Below the pieces are notes generated by a model. That model searched no databases, was not told the origin of the DNA, and worked only from the letters and a program-made list of their open reading frames with translations. Source: Chrysomallon squamiferum (lineage: Eukaryota; Mollusca; Gastropoda; Neomphalida; Peltospiridae). From it: a stretch of DNA of 64,000 nucleotides. Where the stretch lies: NCBI GenBank assembly GCA_012295275.1, contig CM022673.1, positions 26,336,761-26,400,760 of the forward strand, read 5' to 3'. Both the position numbers and the translations under genes were made by a program. This document shows, one piece after another, positions 60,429-64,000 of the stretch; the first letter of the stretch is position 1; the number at the start of each line of letters is the position of its first letter.

Positions 60429-63400
60429 TTAGCCATGCTTTTCTTTGCATTTAAATATTTTTAACTGATTATCAGCTCCTCCCGAAAGCATTAGATCTGG
60501 TATTGACCAATCAACAGCCAGGATTTTATCTTCATGTCCACTCATATCAAACAGAGGTGCCTTTGGACTGAAAATAAACAACACAGTTAATAAATTTAAA
60601 ATAAATGTTTATTATATTCAAAACAATTCATTAAAGAGCCGAATTCTTGAACAATAGGACATTTAAACAATCTATGCTTTTATTTCTAAACACTAAGAAC
60701 AAAATAATTTTGAAATAATACATTTTTTGAATTAATGTTTAATCAACATGAACTAATAACAGAAGAATGTATAAAGACATCAAAACAGATTTAATTATTT
60801 CAATAAATTATCTTAGCCCTTGGCTTTTCTACACTACAAAACTTGGTTGAAGACTTTTACCTTCTTGTGTCCCACAACTTCATCACTTGATCATAGGACC
60901 CAGAAATAAATTCCCACTGGTTAGTGGGAGACCAGGCGACGCCCACAACCCACCCAGCATGTGATGTAAACAAACTTTTCACAATAGATCCATCTGAAAG
61001 TAGTTAAGCAAATGAAAAATGAAAGAAGAAAATGTTACATTAGTGAGCGTACAATTCACATCAAATTCATACAATTAATATTGTTATTCACTTATTGGCA
61101 TCCTAAATTATTAATTTTCCTAAGACACAAACTGAAATAACTTCCATGGGAATATGACGAAAAAAAAACAAGCTGAGTTTCAAAAAAATCGTAAAAGTTC
61201 ATAATAATACGATTGAGCAGATATTTAATAAAAACAATTTTTGCAGTTGTTATATCTTAATAAATAATTACATATTGCTAGAATCTATTTATTTAAAACA
61301 TCAAAGCAATAATCCTCAATTAATAATGTGTAGTTTTCATCTGTAGATTTACATCTTTTAAATCTGTACTAAAAATATGCATATTAATTATTTCGTACCT
61401 GTTGATCGTGGGTCATATAACCTCAAATGACGATCTGATGAGGCAGTGATAATTTGTCCATTCAGTGGAGAGTAAGACAGATCAAAGAAAACTTTAGATC
61501 CTTGCTGAAAACAAAATATTATTTCTGTAATAAAATATGAAAAAACATGAAAAGAAAAAGAGAAATAATGATGTCATAATATGATAAATAATTAAACAAA
61601 AAAAGTAAAAATATTTTTATCTGTGAAAAAAGTAAATACTAAAACAAAAGTGAAGAATGAAAAGAAACTACCATTTTTGCAACTTAGTATTTAAGGATTT
61701 AACTGTTCAAGAATCTGTTTATTCTGACTGACTTTTATTTTTATTTATTTAAATCTTACTAATAATGTTTTCTGTACAGCATGCTCCAAGTCCCACAATC
61801 TGATTGTGTGATCCCAAGATGCAGTGCACACTTCATTGTCACTGATAAACTGTACAGCAGAAAGTCCCTCACTGTGACCCGACAAAGTCAACATGGGAAC
61901 CTGAAAAAAAATGAAGTTATTTTAGATTTTTAAGATTTTGTTAGCAAGTGGTTCGATCATGAAAAGTCACTGTGTCGCTGAGAGTATTTTTAATTTTTCT
62001 GACAGTTATGACTGACAATATATTTATTATCTGGTAGCACTACTTCCACAGTTGAGTTTATTATATCTATATTCTTTATTTCAAGTTTTTTTTTTTTTTT
62101 TTTTTTTTGTTATTGATTTTAATATTATTTTTCGTCATTTTAAAACAGTTGTATGTATAAAATAAAATGTTGGATTAAAAATGAAACCAATTCTTTATGT
62201 AATTAACTATTAATTTTGTAAACTTCTTTAAACAATTTACCCGTGTCTGCAGTTTAGATGCAGATACTTTTTTCCTTTTTACTGGTTTTTCTGTTTGTTC
62301 TGTTTCACTGGTATCTGACACTGACTGGTTGACATCTGAATGTGGATAAAAACAGGAGATTAGCTATTATTTAAATTAGGTTAATCTTTTTTTACATGTT
62401 AATGAGTAATATTTTAACATGGTAAATTGTTAATCATAATTCTAACCAAAACATTTTACATTAACTTGCATGCAAGTTACTTACTCCTGTGCTCAGTTTA
62501 GGAATAAGGAATTTCAAATTATCAAAACTTTCTGTTTAAAAATAATTAATTTGGATTAGCTTGGGATTATTTACTTAGCCATTTTTTTTTTTTTAAGTGG
62601 AATAAACTTTCAGCTTTATAAGCCTAAATAGTATATAGCATATAGTACAAATATCCAATTCATGTTAGTATTTTCTGAATCAGAGTAATTCAAATATTTT
62701 TGTCCCTGTATATTTTTCTTTTTTCCCTTTTTTTTTTTAGATTATTACCTGCTGACAACAATGAAATAAAAAAAGGAAGGTGACAGTTTATTCTATCTTC
62801 AGTTTAACTAAATATTTACCTGCTGACCACAATTTTAACATCTTGTCCCAAGACCCACTACAAAACTGAAAATAAAAAAGCAGCAAGTTAATCAAGATAT
62901 GTTTATAAAATATCTGCTTCTGTATTACATCAAGAAAACTGTTGGCTTGTAAAAAATGCTGCTGACTTCCCATAGGCTACTCGTATCAATTAATAGCAAA
63001 TGACGTTTTTGTACATATTTCCCCACAGATAGGAAAGCTCATACTAGAGACGAAACAGTTTATATATGGACATCTGACTTGAAAATAATTATGGTTTTAT
63101 TGAAAAGTATGATAGTAACATTGATTTCAACAATAAAAATATATATGTATGCTGGTGATTCATTTTTATTGTTGAAATCAATATTATTATCACATTTTTC
63201 ATTAAAAAAATTATTATTTTTTCAGTCAGATTTCACTAGAATATTAAAACCATAAAATGATTCAAACAATGAAATGATAGAAACATAGTACCATACAAAA
63301 TTTTTTTTTTTTTTAACCTTACAGGCAGTATTTTTGTTTAGCGAACATAAATCAGTTCTTGATGCTCGCAAAACCTTTATCTGTTCACTTATAAAAAAGC

Positions 63401-63690
63401 AAATCATTTTTATTTAATCACACACTATTAAATTATTAATGTAAATTAGTTAATTACGTCACTGTCACTAGCATCCAATACAAAAACTATTTCAAAATAA
63501 TAACATATTTATGGCAGAATATAAAATGAACACACTCTTTGACAGCTGGAGTCAACTGCTAAACAATGGACGCTTCCTGCATGCCCTCGACAAATGCACA
63601 TGCAGTCCACTTCATTCTTCTGTTGATCCCACTGCCATATGTTTATAGTCTGATCATGAGACCCTGTAATAAATGTGCTTTCTCTTTCAC
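60429..63690 (-). CDS. WDR12: WDR12 (ribosome biogenesis WD40 protein), last seven coding exons; 5' part off the right edge
   Basis: Exons in transcript order: 63,690-63,536; 62,865-62,820; 62,335-62,241; 61,900-61,760; 61,504-61,399; 60,993-60,861; 60,567-60,429 (stop at 60,431-60,429). They join in phase to give about 271 residues. In other animals WDR12 (yeast Ytm1) forms the PeBoW complex with PES1 and BOP1 and is needed for 27S/32S pre-rRNA processing and 60S maturation in the nucleolus. Visible WD repeats include GSHDQTINIW, FCSGSWDKMLKLWSA, VCTASWDHTIRLWD, ITASSDRHLRLYD, FISGSYDQVMKLWDTR and MLSGGADNQLKIF. A basic insertion, KPVKRKKVSASKLQTR, lies between repeats as in the family. The N-terminal NLE domain and first WD repeats are not in the window. 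The first donor (after 63,536) is a GTGTGT variant. Confidence 0.93.
63072..63231. repeat. 160-bp foldback (long inverted repeat) in a WDR12 intron
   Basis: The arms (63,072-63,140 and 63,162-63,231) are imperfect reverse complements around a 21-base spacer. The innermost part, ATTGATTTCAACAATAAAAA against its complement, is the best matched, and the pairing continues outward with scattered mismatches to ATCTGAC/GTCAGAT. It lies in the intron between the exons ending 63,536 and starting 62,865. It may be a small foldback MITE or a transcribed hairpin. No clear target duplication was seen. Confidence 0.8.
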
Positions 63691-64000
63691 CTGTAAAAAT
63701 AATAAATTAATAAATAAATAAATAAATAAATACAAAAGAAATTAACAGGAACCAATTAGATATAATAATTTAATTCTTTAAACAACACCTGGTTAAAACT
63801 AAGAAAAACACAACAGTCATTACTAAAAATTAATTAGTGAAGATAAAAAACATATTGAGCAAATGAACGGAAATATCATCTTTGATGCATTTATTAGAGA
63901 AAACAATGTATTTAATTTGATTTTTTTTGTTTTGACATGATTGTTCCCATGCATCTAATCTTTAAAAATAATTTGACGTCCAGAAAACAAAGAAATTAGT

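Noticed and set aside
62747-62764. Partial echo of the WDR12 exon end (TTACCTGCTGACAACAAT) near the 62,820 donor
   Set aside because: The match is short and does not extend into coding similarity. It is too small to call a duplicated exon.

Overview
This is nuclear DNA from an intron-rich, strongly AT-biased invertebrate animal. The evidence is spliced genes with GT-AG introns of about 0.1-3.8 kb, dense microsatellites and homopolymers, and animal gene families (CKAP5/XMAP215, MSL1, WDR12). The composition and gene content would suit a mollusc or another lophotrochozoan, but the sequence alone does not settle the phylum. There are no bacterial operons, CRISPR arrays, phage genes or viral genes. 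Exons below were assembled by eye from splice sites and family similarity.

Layout. Positions 1-13,860 hold no convincing complete gene: they are AT-rich DNA with many microsatellites, several degenerate tandem repeats, and one possible minus-strand exon (8,441-8,537). Positions 13,864-19,103 (+) encode a small ankyrin-repeat protein in eight coding exons (225 aa). Positions 24,311-47,156 (+) encode the microtubule polymerase CKAP5/XMAP215 in 44 recognisable coding exons (about 1,978 aa once two one-base frame breaks are allowed for), with five TOG domains and the conserved C-terminal helical region. Positions 51,279-57,125 (+) encode MSL1, the scaffold of the MSL histone H4K16 acetyltransferase complex (429 aa, coiled coil plus PEHE domain). 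Positions 60,429-63,690 (-) carry the last seven exons of WDR12, a ribosome-biogenesis WD40 protein that continues beyond the right edge. MSL1 and WDR12 are convergent.

The genes do not form a functional cluster. They are housekeeping functions (spindle and microtubules, chromatin, ribosome assembly) lying next to each other.

Points most worth a second look: two single-base frame breaks in an otherwise intact CKAP5 (near 24,817 and 41,653); a roughly 95-bp tandem array in CKAP5 intron 30 that has copied the exon 31 3' splice site and the start of that exon; a UIM-like motif in the N-terminus of MSL1; an 814-bp pogo-like non-autonomous DNA transposon with TA target duplication in MSL1 intron 5; and a 160-bp near-perfect foldback in a WDR12 intron. 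I did not find a previously undescribed multi-gene system.
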